Part shown: piece by piece, positions 50,301-63,600 of the stretch
How the letters are laid out: each line of letters starts with the position of its first letter
Position numbering within the stretch: the first letter of the stretch is position 1
NCBI GenBank assembly: GCA_037951165.1
Contig: JBBDHG010000014.1
Span: 20,547,501-20,611,500, forward strand
DNA from: Lophius americanus
Lineage: Eukaryota; Chordata; Actinopteri; Lophiiformes; Lophiidae
Length of the DNA: 64,000 nucleotides
Direction of reading: 5' to 3'
Notes under the pieces: model-generated
Databases searched by the model: none
The model's input: the letters and a program-made list of their open reading frames with translations, nothing else
What the model was told of the DNA's origin: nothing
Translations under genes and position numbers: made by a program

Positions 50301-52076
50301 CCTGCCAGCCGGGTTTGCACTCACATTTGAAGGACGCCTGGCCGTCCACACAGCGCTTTGAACCCTCCTTGTAGCACGGAAATGGCTTGCACTGGTTACT
50401 GATCTCTGCCGTACAACCACACACACAGGATGTTGATAAGAGCTTGTATGCCAACATTGTCCAGCTGAGGGTCATCTGTAGCAGCATTTAAAACCAATGC
50501 AAACTTTTTTTCACCCAAAATATCCTCACCAGTCACACAAGTGCGAAGGTCAGACGGTATATCGGAATTCGAGTTCTCGTTGTTGATTCCGACGCGGTGT
50601 GAACCCAGACACACTGCAACAAGGAGTATTCTTCATCAGACCCTACCAGCGATGACAAAACAAAACAAAAAAATGCACTAAATCTTGCAAACTTACCAAC
50701 ATATTTGGGGTAGAAATATTCCTGGAAGGACACAACAGGTAAGATAAGAACCACGGTGATTAGAGCTCACATTTATCAATAAGGAGAGAAACATAGACAG
50801 AGCATTTCATAATACATGCGGGATGGAAATCTAATATTTCAAAGGTGAGACTTGAATTATGATGTAAAAAGTTTTTGGTTTTCTTCTCTTCTATGAGGAT
50901 AAATGGAACATAGTTTAATTCATTAATTGAATCAATGTAATATAAAATGTGTAACTATTTTCTGATATTATAAAGATCAGAAAAATATGGATTAACCAAT
51001 AAAATAATCGTCAAATTCTTCACTAAAGTAAGATAATCGTTAATCGTAGGCCCTCATCATATTTTATGCTTTTATTTCACTTCCAGTGCGGCTCTTCTTA
51101 CAGTCTCAGGCTGGTTCTCAAAGATCTCTCTGGCTTCTTCTTTGTTGCACAACTCCTCGATGCACTCCCTCTCCAAGTTTCCTTTCTTGCTCTCCTCAAA
51201 GAGAGAATTGGCTCTTCTGTGCCTGATCAGGAACTGGGAGGCTGTGCTATGGCTCAAGACTGGGACAAACAAAGAGAAGTAACCTCACTCATTCAAAAAG
51301 GTATGAAAGCCATCTGGATAGATGGATGGAGGTCAGAACACACAGTGCATCAAAAAGGTGTTTCGAAGACTAAAAGGGGACCAACACAAGACTGTGCAGG
51401 TGTTTTTAATGTAGTGGCTTAATCGATGTACCTGCACAGGGTCTAAGTGTGTACAAACTACTTGAAAGAGGGGTTGTAAACATATATTGCACATGTATAA
51501 TCACATTGAACTTTAGTTATATAGAAATCATACATTTACTTTGCAAATGTTATCATATCTGCCATTACAGCAAACAGGGGGAACCCATTTATCACTGTGC
51601 GCTATCCCATATCTGTGTTTATTACATCCGAAGAGCTGTAATAACGTTGTTATAACCCATGACAGATCCCAGTAGGAATCTAAGAGCGTTTCCTCATGAC
51701 ATATGGCTCATGAGGCTGATGCCTGCAGGAACAAGTAGAGAACCACATTACTCTGTGGTGAACTGGCCTGAAAAAGGGGTCATTGCGAAACCGTTCCTCC
51801 TCACTAAAGACCCCTGGTCTTTTCTGGAACAGCTCATTTTGTTCAGGCATTATTTAGACTTTCTGCTCTCTCTCTCTCTCTCTGCAATTCTTAAAAACCT
51901 CTGAACCTTTTCACCTCCACGCATTATCACCCTTAAACAGCCCGATTCTTTCAACGCCGATGGTAGTAAATAACCGCACAGAATCTCACATACTTACATC
52001 GATCAGCTTCGACGAGTGTCACCAGGAATACGAGACAAGCGAAGCTTCCCCTCAGCGCGTGTTTCTGTCTCCACAT
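41329..52076 (-). CDS. pros1: vitamin K-dependent protein S (PROS1)
   Basis: Secreted plasma cofactor of activated protein C and ligand of TAM receptors. Fourteen exons: 51998-52076 (ATG), 51102-51241, 50697-50721, 50530-50613, 50283-50405, 49255-49380, 46624-46752, 46202-46442, 43781-43967, 43463-43627, 43126-43294, 42690-42829, 42343-42571 and 41329-41516 (TGA). Total 2025 nt, 674 residues (human 676). Order: signal peptide (MWRQKHALRG... LVFLVTLVEA), propeptide ending RHRR, Gla domain (ANSLFEESKKGNLEREC), an aromatic stack (EYFYPKY), the thrombin-sensitive loop between two Cys (VCLGSHRVG...LRTCV), four EGF domains (EGF2-4 start DINEC, DIDEC, DVDEC), then two laminin-G domains (FAAEFDFRTFDPEGVVLYAE; INPRLDGCIRGWNLMNQGAS; SIRPSSSTGVLFALVS; ending AYYHGCMEITVNGQQLDFDE). 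The Gla and thrombin-loop exons favour PROS1 over GAS6. Confidence 0.97.
41791..42118 (+). repeat. Abundant teleost interspersed repeat (SINE/LINE-tail type)
   Basis: GGGCAGCACAGCGGCACAGT GGGTAGCCTCACAGCAAGAA begins the unit. It passes TTCAAATCC, TTTCTGTGAGGAATTTGCAT and AAGTTGCCCATAGGTGTGA, and ends ATGGATGGATG. This form occurs throughout fish genomes. It lies in a pros1 intron, antisense to the gene. Confidence 0.75.
43781..44038 (-). other. pros1: pros1 laminin-G exon with the acceptor at 43967
   Basis: The exon is 43781-43967 (187 nt). The open frame runs on to 44038 into the intron with no stop. The boundary is set by the CAG just before TTTGCAGCAGAGTTTG and by the phase left by the upstream exon (AA + G makes Lys in PENTK). 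Confidence 0.85.
44414..44455 (+). mobile_element. LINE reverse-transcriptase fragment
   Basis: Fourteen codons read CGVPQGSILGLLHF, the conserved RT block GVPQGSxLGP. The flanks have decayed. It lies in a pros1 intron. Confidence 0.6.
44644..44692 (-). pseudogene. tRNA-Leu-like relic (5' half)
   Basis: The minus strand reads CCAGCGTAGCCGGTTGGTTA then AGGCGCTGGATTTAAGTCTC AATGGACA. This follows the 5' half of tRNA-Leu(TAA): D-loop GGTTAAGGCGCTGGA and an anticodon loop with TTTAAG. The anticodon stem is mispaired and the T-arm is missing, so it is a pseudogene or the head of a tRNA-derived SINE. Confidence 0.55.
44820..44945 (-). mobile_element. Tc1-like transposon fragment
   Basis: GTAGGTACTTATCACTGCAG, GTGTTGGAGATGCCCCCAGT, CGTCTGGCCATCAAAATGAA, CTTAGATCCTTATTCTTGCC. 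This is the reverse of the 5' transposase region of the element seen at 40029 and 61985. A possible end motif, CCGATCAGCCGTGACATTAA, lies at about 44038. Confidence 0.65.
45885..46116 (-). repeat. Abundant teleost interspersed repeat, second copy
   Basis: CATTCATTATCTACCGCTTA TCCTGTCCAGGGTCACAGGG begins it, followed by GGGCGAGAGGCGGGGTACAC and TTTTTGGACTGTGGGAGGAA. It is the reverse complement of the 3' part of the 41791-42118 family. It lies about 85 bases from pros1 exon 8, with a (TG)n run between. Confidence 0.7.
46753..49254. other. pros1: pros1 intron 6 (2.5 kb)
   Basis: No exon inside. A piece near 47170-47215, ACCAAATTTAGACTAAATTG, is the reverse of the repeat at 15335-15360. LINE-derived sequence is likely at 48160-48480 (TCAACTCAATTTTATTTAAC; CAACTCATTCCACAGTTTGG). 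A (CA)n tract is at 49066-49110. Confidence 0.5.
49890..50153 (+). mobile_element. LINE (L2/CR1-type) 3' tail
   Basis: GTAAAGCACTTTGAGCTTCA then AATAAAGTTACTATTATTAT. This is the standard 3' end of fish L2-type LINEs. It lies in a pros1 intron, antisense to the gene. Confidence 0.55.
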
Positions 52077-55000
52077 AGTCGGGCCGTTATTCCTGCTAGG
52101 CCACGGTTTTGGCTCCGGGCAGCGATTGACTGGGCTCAGAAAAAAACTTTATTCTTCCCGAAAGTGTTTTCGTGGAGAGGGAGGGGGAGTGGCGGGGAGC
52201 TCTGGAGAGCACCCATAGGAGAGACGTGAGCAGCTGGGGAATCGCTGCTACCTCTCTGCTGCTGATCACCTCACTCAGACACTCTGAGGGGGCACCTTAT
52301 CCACATCATTGATTTTGTTACTCATTATGGATTTTTATGACAACAGCACTTCTCCAAATACCAAATGGTGCCAATAATTCGGGAGAAATTAAACAAGTGT
52401 AGAATGTACACGCTCAGATTGCCCTATAATTCTCATAAAATCACCAGAAGCATCGATTCTGTTGAAATCTCTGCAAGTAAAGAGGCAAGAATGAAAATAT
52501 CCTAAATGTTGATCACATCCAAATCTCTCCATTACTGCTCTTTCATTAAAATACTGGCAAAATACACAGCAAATGTAAGAACGACACAACTCTGAATTTA
52601 ATCTGGATACTTAGGGGGGGGGGGTTCATTCTGAAACACCATTACAGCATGAATCTATCCTGTGTGGGATTATGGCATGGAGGAGTTGTTCTTACTGTAA
52701 CTGTCATTTACCACTCCACCAATGTTTCTGGGAAGATTTTGTCAAAACAGAGTTTTTTGGTGGTGTACAATTCAGTCTGAGTCTCCTGGCAAAACCCCTG
52801 CAGAACCAGCAAACCCCAGGGGTTAGGTTACTAACTGGTGGAAACCAATACTCACCTAGTTCATAGGTTAAAGCATTACTGCTCAATTGGAAACAGGAGA
52901 ACGGCATATGCATTACAGCAAATTGGCTAAATTAGTACAAAAAAAATACCCCCAAAAAATGAAGGATCACATTGGAACAACACAGAAAAAACTGTATTAA
53001 ACGGTGTTGGGAGTTGGAGTTAATCGTCAGACTTGATTTCATCAATATCAATGCGGCTCAGCAGAGGTTTGATTAGCTCCAAACACACAACAAAGTTAAG
53101 GAGTCATCCTGATTATGGGAGATGAGAGCAAGACTTAAAAACCTGACTGCTCAGATAACAAGCGGTAAGAGAATAATGGTATAACCCCTGTCCTCTGAGC
53201 GAAAAGACTATGTCTTCATCAAGAGACACGTATGCCGTATGGGCCACAGTTGAGAAAGTGTCCTGAACTTATGGAATGAATAGCTGGGTGGGAAGCTGGT
53301 CTAACTGTAACAGCTATAGAGTAGCGTCTATATTTTTTTATCTTTAATATTAATATCTTGATTGTGAAACATAGGGGAATTAAATAAGGTGCTATAAGTT
53401 GATCCATGTAATCTTTTTAAAATACAACTAGGCTCTATCAGATTAAAATGTTAAGTTTACCCTCCACAGAGTGGAGAAAAAATTAAACTCTTTTTACTTA
53501 AAGAAAAAATACACCGAAGGCGTTAACCTTTAGTTTTGTGTAAAATTTGACACCATCCTGTGATGACATGTGATAAACTTCATCTATTAACATATGATTA
53601 GTTGTAACTCCGCGTGGTGTGGCCCAAAAAGAGAAACTTTTAAAGAGTTGATTTTGACACTATAGGTGGTGACTGTAGATCATGCTGCGTAGAAAACCGC
53701 CAAGGCCCAACAGCTCCTTAATATTTTCAGCACGCTCAAATCCCTCTGACTCAAATAAAAAGGGCTCGATAACCCCCTATGAAAATGTATTGAACTGTGG
53801 TGGATGCAGATTTTTATCTGTATCCATCCGAATCCTTAAATAGAACTTTGTAAACCTTTTTACTTCTAAAAACACAAACATGAAATGCTGTTTCAGAGTT
53901 ATCCGACTGATTTGAGCAAAAGGTTAAAACAAAATGAAGCTCTAGATGCAAGTCTGCACCCTGCAGTCCAGACAAATGACAGAGACACCCACGTTTGCAA
54001 TAATATTGGTTTCATTGAGTTATTCAGGAAATAAACACATCACGTTTTCATCATCCATTCAACTTTTTGTTATGTACACATATAACAAACAGGTTTATTT
54101 CAATACTTTTAAAATATTTGTACAAAATACACTGTTATCCCTTTATAATGAGACATTTAACTGTTAAAGCTCAACAGCTGTGCATTGTTAATCTGTGATC
54201 CCTCGATAGACTCAGTGTTAATATTATTGCATGCTGAAACACAATTATTGTGTAAATCATTCCTTTGTGGGGCTGGGGGGGCTGGGGTTGGTTGGTTCCC
54301 ATTACTGTAACTGACATTTCACAATTAAATGAATGTTAACGTGAAGGTTTTGTTGAACAATAAATCTGATTGCCCAGTTTGGAAATAGAGACATAGCTGT
54401 TTGGTGGTTCCAAATCCAGTCCCAGTCTCGAATATCTTTCATAAAACCTGAGGAATTAGTAACTCAACAAAGTTCAGATGTTTAATCATCACTGCTCTCT
54501 TCCATCATTGTTATTACACGTGTTTCATACATTACAGGTTCAGGGAGAAGTTATTGGCAAATGTTCCTTAAAATGGAACAGTGGTTCTGAAGGAGAGGAA
54601 AGCAGAGTCACACCAGATCGGACAATTACAGACAGTGACTCTTGTTTAATAAGTTGGACCCTGCCTTTCCTCACCTGTAAGACTGGATTCATTCAATTGG
54701 CAATACAACCCGTCATGTCAGTCACTTACACACATTACTCACAAACACACACATGCACAGAACACACACGCCGCAGTCATTCCTCGCAGACACACAACAA
54801 GATTTCTTTATGACAAAACAAAGATAGAAAAGAGTCAAATTGTTGAGAAACTTCCTTATTTGTAGGTCGACATATTCAACAAAGAGAAAAAAAAGAAGTT
54901 ATCTGAATAATTGTTTGTTTTTGTTTCAACAAAAAGGTTTTTGCGATATAAAAAAAACATCTTAACAAGGATTTTTTTTTTCTTTCATTTTTGAAAAAGG

Positions 55001-57641
55001 TGTCATTATAAACGTGATGACTGACATTGTCTGTCCAGTGTTGACAGGAGGAGCCATAAAACCACATAACTGGGTACTGAGTTTTAGAAGATCAAAAACA
55101 AAAAAATACAATCCTGTCAATACAACTAAACTGCACTTGCACTGGTTTGGTGAGAGTGGGTGTGGAGGGATGTGGATTCTAAGAGTGGGTGACTTTGGGA
55201 ACAGAACAACGCTAACTGACTAACAAACATAAACATTGTACCTTCAATAGATTCTGGGTGCTGATGTCTAGGATTCACAGCAAGCAGTTTTAGGTTTTCA
55301 ACAGCAATAGGTTTTCAACTATCAACAACTAAATAAATAAGACAGCGCTGACCTCATGGAACGGAAGAACAATTTTTCAGCAGGCAGAAGGGCAACACAA
55401 CTATCCAATCTACAACTGTAACTTGAGGAAAGACTGGTTATAATGTTAGTATATCAATTATGTTAATTAGGGGTTAAGATTAAAAAAGAGAAGAAAAAAA
55501 AACATCCTGCTCAAGAGCCGCTGCAGATTTTATTTTCTGATGGTTGGGATGATTTGGTTTTAACTCTCTCTCTCTTTTTGTTACAAGGCTAAGAAATAAA
55601 CATATGATTTTGCTCAGTCGTTTGAGGGTATTTTTTTTAATGATCTGTAACATACATCTTTGCCTAGCTGAGCTCAATTACCAGATGACCATAAAAATTG
55701 CAAATTGCAATGTTGATGTGAAGCAAATGTTTTGTATTGTTGTCATCCCAATTTCCAGCAAAAATCTGATATCCAATGAGGAGAGTGGAAGAATTGTGAC
55801 CCAAATCATGGTTTTTAAAACATCCAAGTCGAGGCCTTCTAGGTACACGGTAAAAAGGGAGTTGTTGATGAACCCAAAAAAATTACATCAACTAGTGATG
55901 CTCAATTCCATTTAGTATTTACAACTCAAATTTAGAAGTTTGACTCAAAAATACTTCTTTTTAGGGGTTATGATTAGACCTTAAAGGCATTAGAAAGGGA
56001 ACTTCCAGTTTCCCTTTAGATAACTTACAATAAATTTTTCTTTCATGGGTTTATCCCCCAAAAAAACTTAAAATATAAAACAGTTTATTTGTTACTATTG
56101 GTGCACAAATCGTTAATTTATTCCAACAGCATTTTAAGACAATTATTATACACTGTAAAAAATAAAATTTGCTGGTATTTTGAAAAAAAAAAGAAAAAAA
56201 AAAAGACTTCCCCTGGGGACACAATTAAATTAAGTATGTACAACTTAAATTCTACACTTGGTACTAATATAAATAATGCTAATACTATTAATGATTTAAT
56301 TGTATGTTACCTGTGAACAATCATTTATTTTCCAAAGTGTAGCCTGCTGCTGGATACACATGCTGAGGAAGGCATGGAAAGACACACAATGGTGTTTTTG
56401 TTTTTTTAAACTGTCTTTGGTCCATTTAATTAAGGGCCTTATACTTAATGCCATCTTTTACATCATAATTCCCCCAGTCTCCTTTCTGGCTTCTCCAACA
56501 AATGAGCACCATTAGTGTGGGGAACGCCAGTGGCGCTCAAGGTAATTTTCTCTTTAAAATTTAACATTACTTGGTTGTTAGAATCAAAAGAAATTATATT
56601 GGCGTCCTTTAAACCTGAGTTAACAGTTATAAACTCAGTTGTACCACATAACCAAACTGTTCAACATACAGTCAAAAAACATACCAAGAAAGAAAAAAAA
56701 GGAGTTAGTGGGATTCTGTGTAAGCAGCAAAAAGAACAAGGCTTAAATAAAATGTGAGTACTTAAATCTATACATCTGACAGCACACTGGGGATTAAAGA
56801 GGATTGATGCCATTGTCCACAGAGTGATTTCAAACATTAAGCAGCTCTTGGCTGTGCTTGGTCCCAAAAATCCCTTCTTGCATGTACTCAAAATTCACAG
56901 CCTTCCTGAGGACATTGGGGAAAGAACAATTTTGAAAGGTAAAATGGGGACCACACCACACAAAGGAGGACAATTCCATCATCTCTTCCTTTTATAGTGA
57001 TCATTTCAAAAACCATAAATTAACCAAATGCAAATCAGATAAAATGAGAATTTTGAAAATGTGCTGTGAGGCTTGTTATTCACTGATTTTGAGGCGATTA
57101 AAGTGCGTGTCTGTCACTGTCAAAAACTGTCCAGCGAATCGTTTGCTCTCTCTTCACGTCACAGAAAGGGGATCCCAATAGACGCATGGCACGATTATCT
57201 CCCATCCGTTCCTTTTCATACGCAGTTGTTCCTGTTGATTTTTCTTGCCCCTCAGAGGTAATTTCTCCGAAACACTGCAAAAAGAAAGTCCATCTATACG
57301 CCTCATTCAGTCTGCATTCACTTTAAAAACTCTCCTTGAAACTGAATAAATAAGCCAGTCAGGTGAACTTTGTTTTCAAAATCATCATCACCTGCTTCAA
57401 GAAATGTCTTTACAAAAAAGTTAAATATTCCTTTTGAAGAACATCTTCAAGCATAGATACACTGCATTGGATATAAGTCAAAGTATCTCAATATTCATCT
57501 TCTTCCTTGTTTTAAGTAAAAATAAAGATCTGAGTCTCAATACTGGACACAGAGCATTGTTAAGATGGATATCTGTGCAGTGAAATGAAATATGCTGGTT
57601 CTGTGCATCATGTAGACCCACATATATACACAGGGCTGCGG
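52077..57641. other. Spacer between pros1 5' end and rasa3 stop
   Basis: No gene recognised. The right part must include the rasa3 3' UTR. A poly-G run is at about 52614-52624. Two related segments occur (52680-52895 and 54296-54515), sharing TTACTGTAACTG, TTTGGTGGT and ATCACTGCTC in the same order. A-rich runs are at 55491-55502 and 56184-56204. Confidence 0.5.
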
Positions 57642-60600
57642 CTAGATGGAGTAAGTTGAGCTCTCAGACTGTTGCCGAATGTAGCACTGAAAACTCTTGT
57701 CTCCGATTGGATGCTCCCTGAGGGAACAGAGAGGAGAGAGGGTGTCAGAGTGTGTTCTTTGGAGATAAACCATACAGTATATAATTCCCTTTTCATTCCA
57801 AATAGATGACGAGTGTTATAAGCCTCAAAAGGTCAGAACTGAGCACTGATGGGACTGGACTGAAGGGATAATGGAGATAGAGGCTCATATAGAAGCTAAC
57901 CTTTGGATGGGCGTTCATATATGTCCATATGAAACAAGGAATCAAGGATTGTACAACTTCACTAACTTCTGGCCCAAACCGGAAGTTGCTCAAAACCGAC
58001 AGTTTACTCACAGTTTCATCCTTCATTGTATTAGCATATACAAAACCTAGAGTTTAAACTAAACATAATCTGAGCTGCATGCAGAAAGAAGCAACAAATC
58101 ACATACTGGCTGCCTATCTTTGTCTTCTTGAACTTGTCCCGTTTGTACTTTGTGTGCTGTTGCTCCAAGGTCTGCACAGCTGAAACAATCTGTTTCAAGG
58201 TTTTGTAGGTCTCCTGGGGATCATCAATGACAAAGCTGGAGTACTCCTCCTGCTCCGGTCCGTCATACACAGACTTACTGCCACAGGCCTCTGCAGGCGG
58301 ACACAGGTCGTGGAGCCAGAGATGGAGAACAGGGGAAAATGTGTAAATCAACACAAAGATACATGGAAATGACAAATTTGATCATAGACATGCATGCAGG
58401 AAAACACTATTGTTATTTTCTGACCTTGCATCTTGATCAGTTTAGCCATGTATGTGCTGAAAAGAGAATAAATCCTCTCTGTCTCTCTGTCCCCATCAAC
58501 ATCCAGCTGGATGTTTGCTGGGAGACCTCTGAAAACAGATGCATCGAGGAGAAGAAGATAGTAAATAAAAGGTACAGGAACCTGATGCTGGAAACTACAA
58601 CATTTAGGTCAAACAACACAGCACCTCGGTACTAGATCAGCTAGCCCTAATGTGTATACGCCATCACCTCTATCATAGGTGCAGATGAGCAAACATGAAT
58701 ATCGTCAAAGTTCAAATGTACCTTAAAAATGTAAAAAATAAAATAAAAAATAAAAATTTCAAATCACAAACCCAAGTGACTTCATCAATAGATCTGAAGG
58801 CATTTCAAAATCATTTTTAAGGACAATCAGTGTAACGTGGATAAGGATTTAAGTGGTGATACTGACTCTCAACAGCATTTAAGCTATATTGCTCTCAAAG
58901 GAAATCTTCCCATGGGTTAGTGGGATGCAGAAATATATTCACGTACCCGGTGCAGGGCGTACACCCAGTGGCGGTGTCTGCTGAGAGCTTGCAGCAGAGC
59001 CAGTGGCCATTGAGGTAGGCGGAAGGATGGTAGGTGCTCAAACGTTTGCGGTTACACTGGCTCACTTTGGTCAGGATGTCAATCCAGTCGCGCGCCTCCA
59101 CACAGTTGTTGGCCTGGATGTAAAGTGCACGCTCTGGTTGAATAACCTGGAACATCTGGGGTAGATAAGTAGGAGAAGGAAGTGAGAGAATGTACTTGTA
59201 GTAGTGTTTTAGGGTAAAGTACGCAACGTTAGAAATATTTCATGAAAGCTGCAGAGTGGGGTCCTTACATTCTTCATCTTGAAAGACTCTTCCTCAAGCC
59301 TCTCTACAGCCAGGATGTTTTCTATGGGAATACTGCACAGAGCTCCCTCCCCTGGAGGAAAAAGGAAAATTCCTTAGTGCTATTGTCAGCATGGAATGAA
59401 GAAAAAAGGTTTAAGTGTAGCTTTGGTTGGATGTGGCACAAACATTTTACCATCCCAGTAACGTTATGTTAAATGAACATCAATTTTAGTCTGAGTGGAA
59501 ACTTTGCCTTCTCACTTCTCCTGCTGATTCTTTTCAAGAGCACAAATATTGACTGATGAGGGGGAAAAAAGTGCATCTGTGAGAATATGCAAAGAAGGTT
59601 GGGACTTCACCTTTGGTTTTGTGGTAGGTAAACTCGTGGTTGGTGAGGCGAAACCATCTCTTTTTGAAGTTCTTCATTCCAAACCGGTTTCTTCCTTGTG
59701 CTCTCTTTATCATAAATCTAATTTAAAAAATGGTGAGAGGGATATAAGTAAAAACCTCAGCAAATAAGCCTATTTTTCACAGAAACATATATATTTTTAA
59801 GTCACTGCAGCCCTCACATATGACTTTTATGCTAAATTACTGCATTGTCCTAATTACCTTTATAAACATGTTGGTTTGCACTATATAATTTATAGTTAAA
59901 GGAAACCTGTGCCATCTATATCCATCATCTCATCCTTTTTACATGCTATATTATTGCTATAAATTGCAGTCATACCTTTAGAAGTATTTCAGAACAAAAA
60001 AAATACACCAGATTCAGATGCTTTTGCTTAATTATGTGCCTTTCGGCGGATCATAGTACAAAAGCATAGACTTGATTTCCCTCCAACAGCTATGAGATAA
60101 TAAACATACATTATGTACTTTTTTCATAACATTATGAAAATCAACATAACACTAGAGGTAGGTAATCAATCATAAAAATGTAAGTGATATTCATTACATA
60201 GTTATTACAGTTGCATTTGGCAAAGGCAATGGGTGTTGGCTGCCGCAAGACACTAGGGCTAAAGTAAGTCCCAAAATCAAGAAGTTGTTCAAAACTAAGG
60301 ATAGTCTGCAATTCATTTGATAATGTAGCATAATATAGTCACTTTTTTAATCAGAATACGGTTAAAGGTTCTCCATTGTGAGAACATGTTGCTTTGCTGT
60401 AATTTAAAACACCGTAAAATGACGTTGTTTGGCTTTCGTTGGTTGGTAGCATAAAACAATACTTTTGACTGAATGAATGCATTTGATTGGAACTCTGGAG
60501 AGCCTAGATGGGCATGTGTCACTATTTAACATTATTATAGCACATTGATCATCCCAGCATCACAATCAGAAGTTAATAACTGTTGTGCTTTTCACCATAT

Positions 60601-63600
60601 AAATAAATTAATAATATATACACATATAAATGTCCACCATGATTCATTTGCAACTTGAAACTGGAATCAAATCTCTAAAGCCATGTAAACACAACAATAT
60701 GCAACCAGCAGTTGCCTGTAACATGAAATAAATAAATAATTTCTTTTTAGAAAATGCATTGCAAAACATTTCACAGCATTTATTGCTAATAGACTAAAAT
60801 ATGTAAAAGCAGTGGTATGGATGTTTTAAGCACCTTTTTCTTAATGAATATGTATCACCAGAGTTGTAAACAAAAAGGAATTTAAAAGGAAGAGGTTCAT
60901 GGTTTTACATTGACCATAATGCCTGGAGACTTACAAATGGTCAGGGTACAAAGGGTAAGGCAAATACAAGATCCCAGACATATTCACACAGTAGCCAACC
61001 CCTGCTCCTCCCGGGTCACCGTCAGAACCGGCACGTCTAGCATCGGAGGGATATGAGAGTAGAGACGCCTAAGAGGTAGGTAGGCTAGAAGATGGGCACT
61101 TTACTTTATACCATTACAGTCACTGTATGCATCAGTCTACTGCAATGTAGATGCAGAAAGACCAAAAGCCATCATACAGCAACAGTGTAACAATCTGTTT
61201 AAAGTTTAATGATATAAAGTAAAAAGCAGCAACACCTACAGCAGCAAATGATGTTAGTGGGAGAAAATGGGTGGCTTGGCTTGTGGTGGATTTGACTGCA
61301 CACACAGGGGGTCACCAGGGCAAAAGCCTTACCTGTCCTTTGTTCCTTTTGACCCCTTCCCATCAACCCTTTTTATAGTAAGTTTTACACTCCTATGCTC
61401 GGTAGCAAAAACAAAAGAGGGGTGGGGAGGGAGTTTGATGAGCGAGGACTTCTCGCCTTTTCAGCCTGAGCACAAATATCATCGACATCAGCGTCTCTCT
61501 CTCTGCCGTAAGAGAGCACTCAGTTTACATTCTCAGACGTATTTTTGTACTCTAATCGGTCATTTTGGAAAGGAGGTAGACCATGAGGGGCCAAAACATG
61601 AAATCTGGCTCATCTTGAAAGCAGGGTTCAACTCTCTGGCAGAGAGGATTGATACCACTCTCATCTCTGTATGATTAATACAGATACAGTATTAACTTAG
61701 CTTAACTTAGAAAGAGCTGGAATGGTTCTAACCAATGGTAACAAAATGTGGCTACTTCTAAAGCTCACAACTTTAAATGTTAGATTTTGCTGAGCTAATT
61801 TATAAATAAACAAAACATAAAAGCACAAATTTATATTTTTCAGGAGGTTATGAGTATCTCCTGTTTCTAGTCCACCACCATAGACTCCAATCACCATTCC
61901 ATAAAATCTGTAAATAAATCTAATGTAACATATGTAAGGCTTCATACTTGTAGTATTGAGAAGGTTGTGTAGAATGATCATAATGATCAGCCAAAACATT
62001 ATAACCAATGGCAGGTGAGGTTAGAATAATATTGATTATCTCGTTACAAAAACACTGGTCGGAGGTTGGGGTCTATTCGGCAGGGAGGGAGAATTGTGCA
62101 CTCTAATAGGATGTGTTGAAGGCAACTAGATCAGAGCATCTCCACAACTGTGTGCTTGTGGGTGTTCCCAGTCTGCAGTGGTTGGAATCATAAAAGCGGA
62201 CTGAGGACGGAAAATTGGTTAACTGGCGTGATAGTCATAGTTGCCGTAACGATTCATGCTTGGGGAAGAGGACTAGCCTGGGTTTTATGACCCTAAAGAA
62301 GCCACTGGGGCAAAAACTGCTGAAAGAGTTCATGGTAGTTCTGTAAGAGTTGTGTTAGGACACACAGTGGCATCACTGAGCTGTTTTGGTAGCAAATTCA
62401 TGGCCTACACAACATTAGACAGGTGTTTTTTTATGTTATGGCTAGTTGATATATATGCATACTCTTTTTTCAACTATCCATGAACATGAATTTAATATTA
62501 AGACGATTCCTTACCCCTCTTTGAGCATAATTGGTGTTTCAATACTCTTCTGATCCCATTTCCCGGAGGTGGAGATCAGGTCCAGGAACTGTGGCAGGAA
62601 GTAGAAGATGTCATATGTCGTCATACTAATAGCAGTTGTAACTTCACTAAACTCAAATCAAACTTTTATGTCTCCCTAAATGCCTAAAATGTCTACAATC
62701 TAAGAGAGAAAGAATGAATGAGATCCAACAGTCCAACACTCACATTCTTCACTGCGTCTGCATATTTCTGCTCATTGAAGTAGTCATAAAATGCTGCCAT
62801 GAAAGACTCCTTGAAATTGGCCTTGAAAGAAAATAAAAACATATAAAAAAAAGAGTGATTCATCACAGGAACAAAAATATTGAAATACACTTTAATTAGA
62901 GAAGCTCCAAGGCCCCTCCCCATAGCGGCCCATGCCGGGTTTTACCATGGCCCTCTGGGTGGGGCCAGGACCCATGGCGGTTCCTTTGTGTCGGGGGTGG
63001 AGGGATATTGTGGTTATGGTGTGTGTTTGTGTTTGTGGTGTGTGTGAGGGGTCCTGGCAGTGGGGAGTGTCTGGGGCCCCTCCTCTCAGGATACTTCCTG
63101 GACTAAGGGCCTGTTAGTTGTATCTGGGACACTGTGCTAACGTGGGCTCTGCGTCCCACCGCACTATCTGGCTCCTCTTGGATGCTGGAGGGGCCCTGTG
63201 CACTGGTAAGGATCTTGATGCATGTTCATGGCCCAACTCACAAGCATCTACTATAGAATATTACACCTGTTTTTTCATCTTTGTTTGACTTGTTTTGTCT
63301 TTATCTTTCACATATGGGGTTTCACATCCTCTTTTAGGGGAAAAAGGTATTAGTTCCAAATAAAGAGGAATAGGCTAGTCTTTCTGGATTGCTGATGAAG
63401 ACTGATGTAGGTCACATGCACACATTCACACGCATAGAAGTAATGTCTATCTGTTAAAAAGAGAAGAGGAGAAGCTCACAGATTTAGACTTGGCGAGACT
63501 TCCCAGGGTCTGGATTGTCTTAGAGATTAGGGTAAGGGTCCGAGAGGTGGAGGGATCCTAGAACAGATGTGAAATAAAATCAATTAAAGTTTGAGCAATC

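Noticed and set aside
41329..52076. Possible GAS6 instead of PROS1
   Set aside because: The propeptide and Gla sequence (RHRRANSLFEESKKGNLEREC), the 27-residue thrombin-type loop between cysteines, and EGF1 (KCECKPGWQGTRCE) follow PROS1.
61267..61674. 135-codon plus open frame in a rasa3 intron
   Set aside because: Low complexity in part, no homology recognised, antisense to rasa3. Likely chance.
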